A stretch of DNA of 59,784 nt from Methanobacterium sp. (GCA_021372715.1 JAJFTX010000045.1:1-59784), one strand, 5' to 3'; counted from the stretch's first letter, positions 19,781-29,591 are shown. Notes: generated from the letters alone by a model not told the origin. Made by a program: numbers and translations.

Positions 19781-19975
19781 TTATTGGAACTTGTTTGTCA
19801 AATTTAGTATATCGTTTGTGGTTTCATTTAGCTGAGTGCCGTTGATTTCATTTCCCAGTCCTTTAAGATAACTCTGGTATGAAATGAGAGCAACTAACGC
19901 AATTACTATTATCCCTCCAAATAGTAAAACTAGCTCCGCTGAACCCTGTGCAGTTTCATCTTCTAATAAATTCAT
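19781..19975 (-). CDS. class III signal peptide pilin-like protein
   Basis: A 64-residue protein with the archaeal type IV pilin (class III, EppA-type) signal: a short charged N terminus, then QGSAELVLLFGG running into a single hydrophobic helix. The prepilin peptidase would cut just before QGSAE. GAGGAG precedes the ATG, and the gene follows tadC by 11 bases. It is probably the structural or a minor subunit of the adhesive pilus built with TadC here and the TadA/TadB pair about 10 kb away. Confidence 0.8.
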   Translation of the reverse strand: MNLLEDETAQGSAELVLLFGGIIVIALVALISYQSYLKGLGNEINGTQLNETTNDILNLTNKFQ

Positions 19976-19986
19976 TTTGAACTCCT

Positions 19987-20922
19987 CTAAAATCCAAATA
20001 GTAATTTTGGTGCCATTATCATTATTACATAAAATATTGCAAAGGCTCCTGGCGCCAGTAGTATGGCATATTTTATTCCTTTTTTAGCACTTCCATAAAG
20101 TACTATTCCTATTAAAATTCCAGCGATAATTGAGTGTATTATTACGTATCCTCCTGAAGAAATCATAGCTGCTCCAAGTAAAGGATTAGGTTTACCTAAT
20201 GAACCTATGAATGAAGAATAACTCATTGCCATGCCCAAAGCGAATGGGGCGGCAACTATGGCTGCTATAAGAAGGAACATAACGGACATCATCACATTAG
20301 CCCTTCTTTCACGTTTTAAGGCTAGAATAGATCTCAGATCCTCCGCTACGGTTTCAATCACATCTGATAGGCTACCACCAACTCTTCTTCCTTCTAATAT
20401 CATTCTAAAGGTTCTGTCTAAATTCTTAGATTTTAAACGTTCTCCCATTGATAATAATGCATCTTCAAAGGTGCTTCCAATTTTAATTTCAATTACAGCT
20501 CTTTTAAGCTCATCAGTTAGAGGGCCTTTCCCATGTTTGGAGATATCCTCTAAGGCTGTTTCAATTCCCACACCTGATCTTAGAAGAGAGGAGATTTGTC
20601 TTAAGAAATCAGGGGTTCCTTGTTCAATACTATCCACTCGACGTTCCATCATAAAGAATAACCAGGCAAAAACAGCTATTGCTGGGAAAAATAATCCGAT
20701 TATTCCACCTATTAGGGGGTTAATACCCACTAATGAGAATAATATGAAGACAACCACTCCCAATCCAACACCACCAATAAGAACAACTGTTAATAATTCG
20801 GAAGCTTTAACATACATACCTGCCCTTACTAAATTTTCCTGTAAACTAACCAAGTAACGGTCTGGTATGATATTATCCACTGTTCGTGAGATTGGTGCTA
20901 ATGCCGGGGGTATTATGGCCAT
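19987..20922 (-). CDS. tadC: pilus assembly membrane protein, TadC/T2SSF family
   Basis: Inner-membrane platform protein of the archaeal Tad-like pilus. The 311 residues have several membrane segments and one T2SSF cytoplasmic domain (LRSGVGIETALEDISKHGKGPL, ILEGRRVGGSLSDVIETVA). It is transcribed with the pilin-like gene. The ATPase and second platform protein are at 29.6-32.4 kb on the other strand. Confidence 0.85.
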   Translation of the reverse strand: MAIIPPALAPISRTVDNIIPDRYLVSLQENLVRAGMYVKASELLTVVLIGGVGLGVVVFILFSLVGINPLIGGIIGLFFPAIAVFAWLFFMMERRVDSIEQGTPDFLRQISSLLRSGVGIETALEDISKHGKGPLTDELKRAVIEIKIGSTFEDALLSMGERLKSKNLDRTFRMILEGRRVGGSLSDVIETVAEDLRSILALKRERRANVMMSVMFLLIAAIVAAPFALGMAMSYSSFIGSLGKPNPLLGAAMISSGGYVIIHSIIAGILIGIVLYGSAKKGIKYAILLAPGAFAIFYVIMIMAPKLLFGF

Positions 20923-21073
20923 CCTTTCAACTCGTATATTATATCAGTATATATTATATCTTATTTTTAACTTATATTAATATTTATCCTATGAACGAGT
21001 CATATTTCATATTATAAGTTGAAATATTACTTTTTTATAGTGCAGGATTATAAAAACATTGGTTTTTCCTGGT

Positions 21074-22084
21074 TTAATTAATGTTTAAAGTCATATCTTT
21101 TTTCAATTTAGTTAAAACTTTTGCTTTATTTTTTATTAAGATATCATCTTCAATTCTAATCCCAAATTTATCTTTTATATAAATACCTGGTTCTACAGTT
21201 ATTACCATGCCCTTCTGTAGTTTAAAGTTACTATTAACTGATAATGTAGGGTTTTCATGTATTTCAATCCCTATACCATGCCCTGTGGAGTGTATAAAAT
21301 TCTTTCCATAACCATATTCGCCTATTACTCCTCGGGCTACTTTATCTACATAGGAAGCTTTTATACCTGGTTTTATAACTTTTATAGCTTCTTTCTGAGA
21401 TTCTAAAACTATGCTTAATATTTCTGATTGTTCTTCATTCTCAATGAATGTCCGAGTTAAATCAGAACAGTAACTATTGTAAACAGCCCCCCAATCTATC
21501 ATTACGGGAGATAAAAGATTATTGGATGATATGGTTGCATGAGGCATGCTTGATCGTGTTCCTGATGCAATTATAGTCTCAAAGGCAGGTTTAATGGATC
21601 CATGGGATTTTAACTGATATTCTAGATTAGCTGCTACTTCATTTTCAATTCCACATATTTCAATGTTTAACAATGATTCTTCAGCAATATCTATGGCTTT
21701 TTGAATATATTTTATTTCATCTGTGGATTTTAACATTCTTTTTGTTTCTATGATATCAGTTAATTTAGTATCATGCTGATTACAAATTTTTTTATAGATT
21801 GAAACTGGTAAAGTCTTTTCGATACCTACTGGTCCTTTTAAATTGTTTATTATATTATCCAGAGATACAAATTCAGTTACCGGAATATGGGATCTATTTG
21901 AAGCATCTTCCATATCCATTTTTGATGTATAAAGCAATGCATCATCATCTATCACAATAACTGACATGCTGGAAGGTGAAAAACCTGATAAATAGGTGAT
22001 GTTTGCAGATTTGAAAATAATTAGAGATTCTATCCCTTCCCCTTGCATGGAATCTATTATGCTATTAATTTCCATATTAACCAT
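21074..22084 (-). CDS. pepQ: Xaa-Pro dipeptidase/aminopeptidase (M24 family)
   Basis: A cytoplasmic metallopeptidase cleaving X-Pro bonds. The 336 residues have an N-terminal creatinase-like domain and a pita-bread catalytic domain with all metal ligands: Asp in MIDWGAVY, Asp in CSDLTRTF, His in HSTGHGIG, Glu in TVEPGIYI, and Glu in RIEDDILI. An ATG three codons into the frame (22075) is an equally possible start. The HIT-family gene lies just upstream on the same strand. Confidence 0.85.
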   Translation of the reverse strand: MVNMEINSIIDSMQGEGIESLIIFKSANITYLSGFSPSSMSVIVIDDDALLYTSKMDMEDASNRSHIPVTEFVSLDNIINNLKGPVGIEKTLPVSIYKKICNQHDTKLTDIIETKRMLKSTDEIKYIQKAIDIAEESLLNIEICGIENEVAANLEYQLKSHGSIKPAFETIIASGTRSSMPHATISSNNLLSPVMIDWGAVYNSYCSDLTRTFIENEEQSEILSIVLESQKEAIKVIKPGIKASYVDKVARGVIGEYGYGKNFIHSTGHGIGIEIHENPTLSVNSNFKLQKGMVITVEPGIYIKDKFGIRIEDDILIKNKAKVLTKLKKDMTLNIN

Positions 22085-22105
22085 CTAAAATCTATCTTAT
22101 AATAA

Positions 22106-22573
22106 TTATTCCAATAAATTCTTTTTAATTTCTAATTTGATGTTATTCATAACTTCGCTGGAAACTTTACGAGCTATTGGTTGGGGAATGTGGCCAAAAT
22201 CAGGATCATCAAATTTCACTCCGCAAAATAAAACTGTCTCCTGGTAGCGAGGAATAAAATGCCAGTGTATTTCAGGATCAACATCGTCATTATCTTTTCG
22301 GAAAGCTGCGTTTTTAAAACAACTCCAATTAAAAAGGTTGGGTTTAAATGATTTATTAACACTATCCTCCATTTTGCGGACTATCTGTACGAAATCATCC
22401 CACTCCGCATCGTTCACTTCGGACAAATTCGCACGTTTCTTTTTAAGAGCTACTACGCAGGTACCCAGATATCTCTGGCTGGGTGCTAGGAAGATCATCC
22501 AATATGGTGTTTCTTCAATCAATTCACCATAACCTCCAGCTAACTGACAGTATTCGCAATTATCCGTCATCAT
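22106..22573 (-). CDS. HIT family protein
   Basis: A histidine-triad nucleotide-binding or hydrolase protein. The triad region is HWHFIPRY, with the usual upstream CEYC zinc-like pair and the FLAPSQRYLGTCVV strand typical of HIT proteins. The frame is open upstream, but AGGA before tandem ATGs at 22573 and 22570 supports a protein of about 155 residues. The substrate is unknown; methanogen members are annotated as Ap4A-type hydrolases without proof. Confidence 0.8.
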   Translation of the reverse strand: MMTDNCEYCQLAGGYGELIEETPYWMIFLAPSQRYLGTCVVALKKKRANLSEVNDAEWDDFVQIVRKMEDSVNKSFKPNLFNWSCFKNAAFRKDNDDVDPEIHWHFIPRYQETVLFCGVKFDDPDFGHIPQPIARKVSSEVMNNIKLEIKKNLLE

Positions 22574-22700
22574 ATACTCAATCCTGATTTTGATGAACAC
22601 ATTTTTACAACTATAAATCTCCTTACCCCTGTAATTATATTTAACTATCTACTGAATGGCATAAAACTAGTTATTTTGGTTATTGAGTAATTGAAAGATA

Positions 22701-22736
22701 TTATTTAAAATTTTGATGTAAACCTTTTATAGTTGA
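22701..22736 (+). promoter_or_regulatory. TATA box of a probably leaderless gene
   Basis: TTATTTAAAA at 22701-22710 lies about 27 bases before the TTG/ATG at 22733-22736, and no Shine-Dalgarno is present. This spacing predicts transcription starting at or next to the start codon, so the mRNA would be leaderless. Confidence 0.4.
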
Positions 22737-23356
22737 TGTCACATGTTTATAATAATATGATTAGATTCACCTCTAGAGAAGTCATGGACATAGTAATTTC
22801 CATGTCAGTTATAGCCCTCATATTCGCATATCTATTCAGCGGAAGGAATCTTTCAAGCCCAGAATTCTTTTATTTAATACCGGTGACCTTTATAGCTGTA
22901 GGATTAGGATTTGTTCTCCATGAATTAGCTCATAAGTTCATGGCTATTAGATATGGATTCTATGCTGAGTATAGATTATGGGTAGAAGGTCTTATTCTAG
23001 CAGTGATTACTGCTGCTTTTGGATTTGTATTTGCAGCTCCGGGTGCTGTTTATATCCATGGGGAATATATTTCTAAGGAACAGAATGGGAAAATTTCCCT
23101 GGCCGGTCCGGCGACCAACATCATATTGGCTGGAGTTTTCTTCATGTTAATATATTATTTCCCATCAACACCTTTGGTCGTGGTATTAGGAGTGTTAGGT
23201 TTCACCGTTAACAGTTTTTTAGCACTATTCAATCTTATACCATTCAGTATACTCGATGGTGCAAAGGTTTTCAGATGGAATCCCCTTATATGGGTAGCTG
23301 TAACGGCAGTTGCAGGTTTAATGGTATTTTATTCTTTTACCGGTTTGTATTTTTAA
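22736..23356 (+). CDS. site-2 protease-like membrane metalloprotease (M50)
   Basis: A 206-residue polytopic membrane protein of the M50 family, which cuts proteins within the membrane. Zinc ligands are HELAH at about residue 61 and Asp in NLIPFSILDGAKV, the second M50 signature. About five or six membrane segments. There is no PDZ or CBS domain, so it is a minimal form. The start has no Shine-Dalgarno, and a TATA box sits where a leaderless transcript would be expected; an internal ATG at 22757 is an alternative. Confidence 0.8.
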   Translation: MSHVYNNMIRFTSREVMDIVISMSVIALIFAYLFSGRNLSSPEFFYLIPVTFIAVGLGFVLHELAHKFMAIRYGFYAEYRLWVEGLILAVITAAFGFVFAAPGAVYIHGEYISKEQNGKISLAGPATNIILAGVFFMLIYYFPSTPLVVVLGVLGFTVNSFLALFNLIPFSILDGAKVFRWNPLIWVAVTAVAGLMVFYSFTGLYF

Positions 23357-23446
23357 ATAAGAATTAGTTTATTTATTTGAATGAACATAAGAATTACAAA
23401 TTCCTTAATATTAATATTGTAAATATAAAACAGATCCGTGTTGCAA

Positions 23447-24640
23447 ATGTTTCAAAAAGTCCCTGTTAAATACTTCGGATGCACCCATCGAGCCATCCCT
23501 CCCCAACGCACCATAGAAAACGTGGAAGGAAAACTAAAAAATGCCGGAGTAACTAGGATAGCAGAAATAACCCACCTCGATCGTCTGGGCATACCTGTAT
23601 ATTCTGCAATCAGACCCGGAGCTGCTGAGGGAGCAGTAAGTATTTATGCTGGTAAAGGAGCTACAAAAAGTCAAGCTAAAGCTTCAGCAATGATGGAAGC
23701 ATTTGAAAGATATTCTGCTGAAATGAACAAATCAGACACTTCTCAATTCCAGCAGGGTTTATATGATGAAATGGAGAATGCTGTTAACCCGGAAACACTT
23801 ATTCTACCTCCGCTGTCATTTGAAGCGGAAAAAACTTCCCTGGACTGGATTAAAGTGGTGGAAATAACTGATGAAAAGGATTACATGGCCCCGGCCAATG
23901 CTATTTACCACCCTTACATTTCTTATAAAGGATCTGTACTCTTCAAATCCAATACGAATGGTTTAGCATCAGGAAATCGTATAGAAGAGGCAGTTTATCA
24001 TGGAATCACTGAAGTTGTTGAAAGGGATGCTTGGAGCATATTTGAAGCAAAAAAGGAACCTAAAAATGAAATAGACTGTGAAGAGATTGACAATCCTCTG
24101 ATTAAGGATATGCTTGATAAATTTACCAAAGCAGGAATAACAATTAAATTACTGGACTTAACAGCCGATATTCACATAACCACAATGGCTGCAGTATCCG
24201 ATGATACCATACTTAAAGATCCGGCTTTATTATCCTTGGGTGTGGGAACACATCTTAATCCAGAAGTAGCTGTAATCAGGGCTCTTACAGAGGTTGCCCA
24301 GAGCAGAGCCACCCAAATCCATGGTACAAGAGAAGATACAACTCGTGCTATTTTTATGAGAAAAGCAGGATATGAACGTATGAAAAGAATTAACAGGCAT
24401 TGGTTTAGTGATTCCCATAAGGTCATTGATCTTTCCCAAATAAAGGATAAATCAATGTCCACGTTCAAGGAAGATATTGAAACTTGTGTAAAGATTCTTG
24501 GTAAAAATGGTTTTAAAAGAATATATTATAGGGATTTAACGCGTGATGAAGTTAATATACCTGTAGTGAGGGTTTTAATCCCTGAAATGGAAGTATACTC
24601 AGTAGATACGGAGAGAAGAGGAAAAAGATTAATTAAATGA
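23447..24640 (+). CDS. ycaO: YcaO family protein, probable McrA thioamidation factor
   Basis: YcaO proteins use ATP to activate peptide backbones. In methanogens the genome-encoded YcaO, usually with TfuA, installs thioglycine in the methyl-coenzyme M reductase alpha subunit. The 397 residues contain the family ATP-binding segments (ATKSQAKASAMMEAFERYSAE; EAVYHGITEVVERDAW; VIRALTEVAQSRA). No tfuA is adjacent, so the McrA role is by homology. ATG at 23447 is preceded by in-frame GTG and TTG codons without a Shine-Dalgarno, so the start is uncertain by a few codons. Confidence 0.8.
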   Translation: MFQKVPVKYFGCTHRAIPPQRTIENVEGKLKNAGVTRIAEITHLDRLGIPVYSAIRPGAAEGAVSIYAGKGATKSQAKASAMMEAFERYSAEMNKSDTSQFQQGLYDEMENAVNPETLILPPLSFEAEKTSLDWIKVVEITDEKDYMAPANAIYHPYISYKGSVLFKSNTNGLASGNRIEEAVYHGITEVVERDAWSIFEAKKEPKNEIDCEEIDNPLIKDMLDKFTKAGITIKLLDLTADIHITTMAAVSDDTILKDPALLSLGVGTHLNPEVAVIRALTEVAQSRATQIHGTREDTTRAIFMRKAGYERMKRINRHWFSDSHKVIDLSQIKDKSMSTFKEDIETCVKILGKNGFKRIYYRDLTRDEVNIPVVRVLIPEMEVYSVDTERRGKRLIK

Positions 24641-24697
24641 ATAATTTCTACTAATTTTAATAATGAAATTGGATTTTATAAATCATGGGTGTTTTAA

Positions 24698-25039
24698 ATG
24701 AAACAGGTAATTATTATGAGAGGGGACCTACCCATAAGCAGGGGTAAAATAGCTGCACAGGCCTGTCATGCCAGTTTAGGATCCTATAAAAAAGCAGATA
24801 AAAGGATCATACAAAAATGGGAGAAGGAAGGCGGTAAAAAGGTAGTAGTTAAGGTAGAGGATTTAGAAGAATTATACGAATATTATGAGATTGTTAAAGC
24901 AACTGATATGCCTTATTTTTTAGTAAGAGATGCAGGACACACCGAATTACCCCAATCTACCATAACCTGTTTGGGAATAGGGCCCGAAGAAGATGTAAAA
25001 ATTGACAAGATCACCAAGGATCTGAAGTTACTGAAATGA
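24698..25039 (+). CDS. pth2: peptidyl-tRNA hydrolase, archaeal/eukaryal type
   Basis: Releases peptides from peptidyl-tRNA that dropped off the ribosome. The 113 residues match Pth2 throughout: KQVIIMRGDLPISRGKIAAQ near the start, then ACHASLGSY, the VRDAGHTELPQSTITCLGIGP segment and the C-terminal lysine-rich end. Followed closely by mfnE. Confidence 0.95.
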   Translation: MKQVIIMRGDLPISRGKIAAQACHASLGSYKKADKRIIQKWEKEGGKKVVVKVEDLEELYEYYEIVKATDMPYFLVRDAGHTELPQSTITCLGIGPEEDVKIDKITKDLKLLK

Positions 25040-25065
25040 ATCTTTGAACTTATAATGTGACTATT

Positions 25066-25719
25066 ATGAATTGGGTAGTTAAGGTGGGAGGAAGTCTTTT
25101 CCCTGATCATGCAGTTAACCTATGTAAGATACTGGTAGGAAAGAAGGTTATGATCATCTGTGGGGGTGGTGCATGGGCCAATCTTATTAGAAAATATGAT
25201 AAAAATATGAATTTTTCAGGTACAGCTACTCATAAAAGCGCCATACTCTGCATGGATATACTGGGAATTCTTTTAGCGGATAAATTACCCTTTACAAAAG
25301 AAGTTTATTCCTTTGAAGATGCGGAAAGGGTTATGGATGCGGGTAAACTGCCTATTTTGATACCTTCCCGTCTTTTAGATGATCTGGATCCATTAGAACA
25401 TTCCTGGAAGGTTACCTCAGATTCCATATCCCTTTATATAGCACATCAACTAAAGGCTAAACTATTAATAGCAACTGATGTAGATGGTATATACGATCAT
25501 CAACCATCTCAAGATGGTGCACAACTAATTAAAAATATAAGTGCAAAAAAACTACTAAATTTTGGTGAAACATCAGTTGATGAATTTTTAGCAAAGCTTT
25601 TACTTCAATATGAATCCGATTGCTATGTAATTAATGGAAAATATCCTGAAAGGGTTCTGTCTATTATTGAAGAAAAAAATGATGAAGATAATAAATACAC
25701 ACTTATTGGAGGAACTTAG
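25066..25719 (+). CDS. mfnE: amino acid kinase family enzyme, probable MfnE of methanofuran biosynthesis
   Basis: A 217-residue amino-acid-kinase fold. Seen are VVKVGGSLF at the N terminus, the glycine loop ICGGGAWAN, and the late ATDVDGIYD motif. The size and gene company fit MfnE, which phosphorylates 5-(aminomethyl)-3-furanmethanol phosphate to the diphosphate in methanofuran synthesis. Another small-molecule kinase cannot be excluded. The start is the ATG at 25066, which follows GTGA. The stop codon abuts the next start. Confidence 0.8.
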   Translation: MNWVVKVGGSLFPDHAVNLCKILVGKKVMIICGGGAWANLIRKYDKNMNFSGTATHKSAILCMDILGILLADKLPFTKEVYSFEDAERVMDAGKLPILIPSRLLDDLDPLEHSWKVTSDSISLYIAHQLKAKLLIATDVDGIYDHQPSQDGAQLIKNISAKKLLNFGETSVDEFLAKLLLQYESDCYVINGKYPERVLSIIEEKNDEDNKYTLIGGT

Positions 25720-25881
<162 letters not shown>

Positions 25882-25942
25882 GTTATAATTTGTATTATAA
25901 ATAATTTATTTAAATTAACAATATTATTCTGGAGGTTTAAGT

Positions 25943-26212
25943 ATGGGAGAAGTTGTAGCAACTATAAAAGTCATGCCAGAAAGTCCTGATATTGATTTAG
26001 AAAAGACAAAAGAGGATATCATCAAATCAATACCAGAAGGAACAGAATTCCATAAAATAGAGGAAGAACCAATAGCATTTGGTCTGGTCGCCCTTAAAGT
26101 TATGGTGGTTGTGGATGATGGTGAAGGAGGGACCGAAAAAGTGGAAGAAGTTCTCTCCGAAATAGAAAACATAAGCAGTGTAGAAGTGGAAGATGTCAGA
26201 AGGCTTATGTAA
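25943..26212 (+). CDS. ef1b: translation elongation factor 1-beta
   Basis: Guanine nucleotide exchange factor for EF-1alpha. The 89 residues are the archaeal minimal form; GEVVATIKVMPES at the N terminus and PIAFGLVALKVMVVVDD with the C-terminal EVEDVRRLM are diagnostic. GGAGG precedes the ATG. T-rich sequence follows. Confidence 0.95.
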   Translation: MGEVVATIKVMPESPDIDLEKTKEDIIKSIPEGTEFHKIEEEPIAFGLVALKVMVVVDDGEGGTEKVEEVLSEIENISSVEVEDVRRLM

Positions 26213-26262
26213 TTTTTTTTAAGTACTATTTTTTTTAACTTCTTTTCATTATTTTTTTTAAC
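26213..26262 (+). terminator. T-rich terminator after EF-1beta
   Basis: Three successive T tracts of eight or more (26213-26220, about 26230-26237, about 26251-26258) directly follow the EF-1beta stop, the form of archaeal intrinsic terminators. Confidence 0.6.
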
Positions 26263-26363
26263 ATTATTTAATAAGTTATTTATCCTAAAGATAAAGAATA
26301 ATATATAATTAAATCAATATATTGACTATCTAGATTGATAAAATAGGGTAATATCGTGATAGG

Positions 26364-26972
26364 ATGGATATAATAAACTTCAACATTATCCTGGACCTGA
26401 TAGAGAAAGCGTGCGTGATCTTTGTCATAGCATACTTGGTGACGAACCTGAAAAGTTTCCGTGAAGTACTAGATGGTAAGCTAACCATAAAAAATCAGCT
26501 GATTCTTATTATTATATTTGGAGCAATTGCCATCTTCGCCACTTATAGTGGATTTCAAGTGGCTGGAGCCATAGCCAATGTACGGGATCTGGCTCCGATG
26601 ATAGCAGGATTAGTTGGGGGTCCAATCGTTGGATTGGGAGCTGGTTTAATTGGTGGATTGCATCGTTTAACTATTGGGGGTATCACAGCTATTCCATGTG
26701 CCATATCCACCATGTTAGCAGGTCTTATAGCTGGTCTGATCTGGCTTATAAATGGTAAACGTTTCATTGGGATCTGGTGGGCAGTTTTATTTGCCATTTT
26801 AATGGAAACGCTGCATATGATACTTATTCTGTTATTAGCGACTCCTTATTCTCAGGCGTTGACAGTTGTAAGTAATATTTACCTCCCTATGCTGGTTGCC
26901 AATGGGTTGGGAATGTTAATATTCGCGTTTATGATTACTATTATCATAAAAAATAGGAAAGAAGATAAATAA
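26364..26972 (+). CDS. LytS-type 5TM receptor-like membrane protein (stand-alone)
   Basis: A 202-residue membrane protein with about six hydrophobic segments matching the 5TMR-LYT module (NVRDLAPMIAGLVGGPIVG, GLIGGLHRLTIGG). In bacteria this module is the sensor of LytS or YhcK signalling proteins; here no kinase or cyclase domain is attached, so it is a stand-alone form that may bind a ligand or transport. A possible GTG-type start upstream is not needed. Confidence 0.7.
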   Translation: MDIINFNIILDLIEKACVIFVIAYLVTNLKSFREVLDGKLTIKNQLILIIIFGAIAIFATYSGFQVAGAIANVRDLAPMIAGLVGGPIVGLGAGLIGGLHRLTIGGITAIPCAISTMLAGLIAGLIWLINGKRFIGIWWAVLFAILMETLHMILILLLATPYSQALTVVSNIYLPMLVANGLGMLIFAFMITIIIKNRKEDK

Positions 26973-27049
26973 ACCCATATAAACTATTTTATAAGTTTTT
27001 TAACTATCTTTTTTTTAAATTATTCTAATTAATTTCTTAAAAAAAAAAT

Positions 27050-27070
27050 AATAGTAATACTATTTATATT
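27050..27070 (+). promoter_or_regulatory. AGTAnTACT palindrome overlapping the TATA box of the TctA-like gene
   Basis: AATAGTAATACTATT at 27050-27064 is a 15-bp palindrome apart from its centre base. It overlaps TATTTATA at 27061-27068, a TATA box at normal distance for the gene starting at 27113. The same core occurs before hmd, hcgE, cbiM and others. It is a likely repressor site. Confidence 0.55.
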
Positions 27071-27112
27071 ATTAATAATAAAATATAATTCACCATCTTG
27101 GGGGTGATTTAT

Positions 27113-28360
27113 ATGTTCGAACTAATATTTGCCTGCATAATCGGTGTTTTATGCGGCGTAGTAACGGGATTAATCCCTGGAATACATGTCAATACGGTGG
27201 GTGCTTTTGTTTTTGCATCTTCAACTACTATTTTAGCATTTCTATCCCCTGAGTTTTTGGCTGTTTTTTTAATGTCCATGTCTATTTCCCATGCTCTACT
27301 GGAATTCATACCATCTATGTTCTTGGGAGTGCCAGAGGAAGGAACGGTTATGTCAGTTTTGCCAGGTCATCATCTTCTGCTTCAGGGAAGGGGTAAGGAA
27401 GCCATAAGATTGGTAGCTTTAGGAGGATTCGGGGCAATATTAGTAACTATCATCTTTTTCCCGCTTTTTGCACTGATTTTACCTGCATTATACGGTTTTT
27501 TGAAACCATTTATCTGGATTTTGCTGATTTTAGTGGTAATCTACATGTTCATCAGACTTAATAGAGATTTGCAATCAATAGCCTGGTCAGTGGTAATATT
27601 CTTATTCTCAGGGATAATGGGCTGGGTTATGCTTAATTCTCCTGTTTCATCAGGAGTTTCCCTATTATGTATGTTCACTGGTCTTTTTGGTGTGAGCACC
27701 CTGATCTTCAGCCTGTCCCAGAGTTCACTGATACCGGCCCAGAACCAGGATCACAGTCTGCATATTAACAGTAACATTTTAAGGGGAATTTTCGCGGGAG
27801 GAATAGCTGGAAGCATACTAGGGTTTCTACCGGGTATGGGACCAGCCCAGGGAAGTCTATTAGCTCAAGAAATAAGTGGTGGGGGAGACAAAGGAGATAA
27901 TAAAGATGGATTTCTGGTAGCTATGAGTGGAGTTAATGTTTCTGATGCATTATTTTCACTTATAGCCATCTTTTTAATAGGTAATCCACGAAGTGGGATA
28001 GCGGTTTATATAGATAAAATAGTAGAATTATTTGATTTTGAACATCTTATTTTATATATATTCGTTTCAATCACAGCTATATCCCTTTCATTAATTTTAT
28101 GCTTGAAATTAGGTGACTTGATGAGTGAATACATACAAAAATTGAATTATAATAGGTTATCATGGTTAGTAATAGGCTTCATGAGTTTTTTAGTTTTATT
28201 ATTCACTTTAATGGAACATGCCAATATATTATTTATTTTAATAGTGTATGTTACCTCTATAGCTTTAGGACTTCTTCCTCATTATCTTGGTTTGAACAAA
28301 TCCAATCTTATGGGAGTGCTTATTGTACCTGCCATTGTTATATATATGGGAATAACTTAA
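27113..28360 (+). CDS. TctA-like permease (DUF112 family)
   Basis: A 415-residue protein with about ten membrane segments in the fold of the tripartite tricarboxylate transporter large subunit. It shows the family's paired glycine-rich signatures (VTGLIPGIHVNTVGAF near the start and GFLPGMGPAQGSLLAQE in the middle). Archaeal members lack the TctB and TctC partners, and none is nearby. GGGGTGATT before ATG at 27113 sets the start. The substrate is unknown; a carboxylate or metal-carboxylate complex is possible given the shared promoter motif with nickel genes. Confidence 0.75.
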   Translation: MFELIFACIIGVLCGVVTGLIPGIHVNTVGAFVFASSTTILAFLSPEFLAVFLMSMSISHALLEFIPSMFLGVPEEGTVMSVLPGHHLLLQGRGKEAIRLVALGGFGAILVTIIFFPLFALILPALYGFLKPFIWILLILVVIYMFIRLNRDLQSIAWSVVIFLFSGIMGWVMLNSPVSSGVSLLCMFTGLFGVSTLIFSLSQSSLIPAQNQDHSLHINSNILRGIFAGGIAGSILGFLPGMGPAQGSLLAQEISGGGDKGDNKDGFLVAMSGVNVSDALFSLIAIFLIGNPRSGIAVYIDKIVELFDFEHLILYIFVSITAISLSLILCLKLGDLMSEYIQKLNYNRLSWLVIGFMSFLVLLFTLMEHANILFILIVYVTSIALGLLPHYLGLNKSNLMGVLIVPAIVIYMGIT

Positions 28361-28401
28361 TAAGCTCTTTAATCTTTAAATGGTAAATAATCATTTATTT
28401 A

Positions 28402-29382
28402 TTAAATTATAACCACTTCTAGGCATAGACTTTCCACGGCTTCTATAAAGCTAGTGGAATCAACACCAGGAAACACATCTATCAGACAAATATCAAATGA
28501 ATCATCTAAAACCTTAATTAGATCCTTAATATCCATGCAATAAACCTCGAAATTATCGCCAGTGGCAATTAAACCCTTTTTCGTGCCTAAATATTCTGTG
28601 GGGAAATCATTGATCTCCAGGTTCATAGCAGTGGTATAGGATGCTGGATACCAAACATCATTAAATACAACCCGGTTGGCACCAGCTAATAAAGCCGCTA
28701 TACCTAATGTACCAGGACCACATGTACAATCAAGGACTTTTGGATTATCATATTTATCTAAAACCTTTTTTAAATGTATAATTTTTGGGGATAATGGTTT
28801 GGGAAGCTCTATGTGCATCTGACCTTGATATTTATATATAAATATAATTCCCCAGGGGGTGTTAATTATATCACATCTTAGATCACAACCCCCCAGAAGG
28901 TCATATGTATATGGCGTGCTATTTGAGTCTTTAATTCCTACGGTATTCTTTAAATCTCCTTTTAATACTCCTTTTACTTCTGGTACTTCATTTATAATTT
29001 TTTCAGCACATTTTTTATCCATTTCTTTAGAGAGAATTACCAGGGAGTTCTCCGACAGATATGGTACCTCATCAAGGGGATATGCGGGTGTTATAAGTGG
29101 TACACCTACATCTCTCAAGGTAGATTCTTCAGTTTTAATACCCTCAACAATCATAATTTTTAGTATATGGGCCATAACCACATCTAAATGACGTTTACCA
29201 CAATTACATTTACCAAAATTAGCATCTAATTGTTTTAATTCAATTTGAATTTTTAATGGTGAATATTTCTTAAATTTATACTCTTTACAATTATCACAGG
29301 GTTTAAAATGACTTTTAAAACTTTCAGAAATGATATTGGTTGATTTAATACAGTCATCACCACATTTACAAATTAGCTCCAT
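28402..29382 (-). CDS. predicted SAM-dependent methyltransferase with N-terminal zinc-ribbon-like region
   Basis: A 326-residue protein with a cysteine-rich N terminus (CKCGDDC, CDNC, CNCGKRH) suited to metal binding and a C-terminal Rossmann domain with methyltransferase motif I (VLDCTCGPGTLGIAALLAGA) and an acidic post-I residue (FNDVW). It resembles archaeal RNA methyltransferases, but I do not recognise a characterised family and the substrate is unknown. It is convergent with the TctA-like gene. Confidence 0.6.
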   Translation of the reverse strand: MELICKCGDDCIKSTNIISESFKSHFKPCDNCKEYKFKKYSPLKIQIELKQLDANFGKCNCGKRHLDVVMAHILKIMIVEGIKTEESTLRDVGVPLITPAYPLDEVPYLSENSLVILSKEMDKKCAEKIINEVPEVKGVLKGDLKNTVGIKDSNSTPYTYDLLGGCDLRCDIINTPWGIIFIYKYQGQMHIELPKPLSPKIIHLKKVLDKYDNPKVLDCTCGPGTLGIAALLAGANRVVFNDVWYPASYTTAMNLEINDFPTEYLGTKKGLIATGDNFEVYCMDIKDLIKVLDDSFDICLIDVFPGVDSTSFIEAVESLCLEVVII

Positions 29383-29591
29383 ATAATTAGTACAATATAT
29401 TAAGAATCAAATATTTTTCCATAGGGTTAAGGATATTGAGGATGTCTTATGAAATTAGACTAAAAGAGCTATAAATTAGTTAAAATATAAAAATTTTTTA
29501 TAAAATACTAGAAATTAATTTATACCAAGAGATAATATATTAGTAAGTTTATGCTTAAATAGTTGGTTTCCTATATTAATAAGTGAGAATT

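Noticed and set aside
20231..20857. Plus-strand open frame of 208 codons opposite tadC
   Set aside because: Antisense shadow of the T2SSF gene, with no domain or ribosome-binding site.
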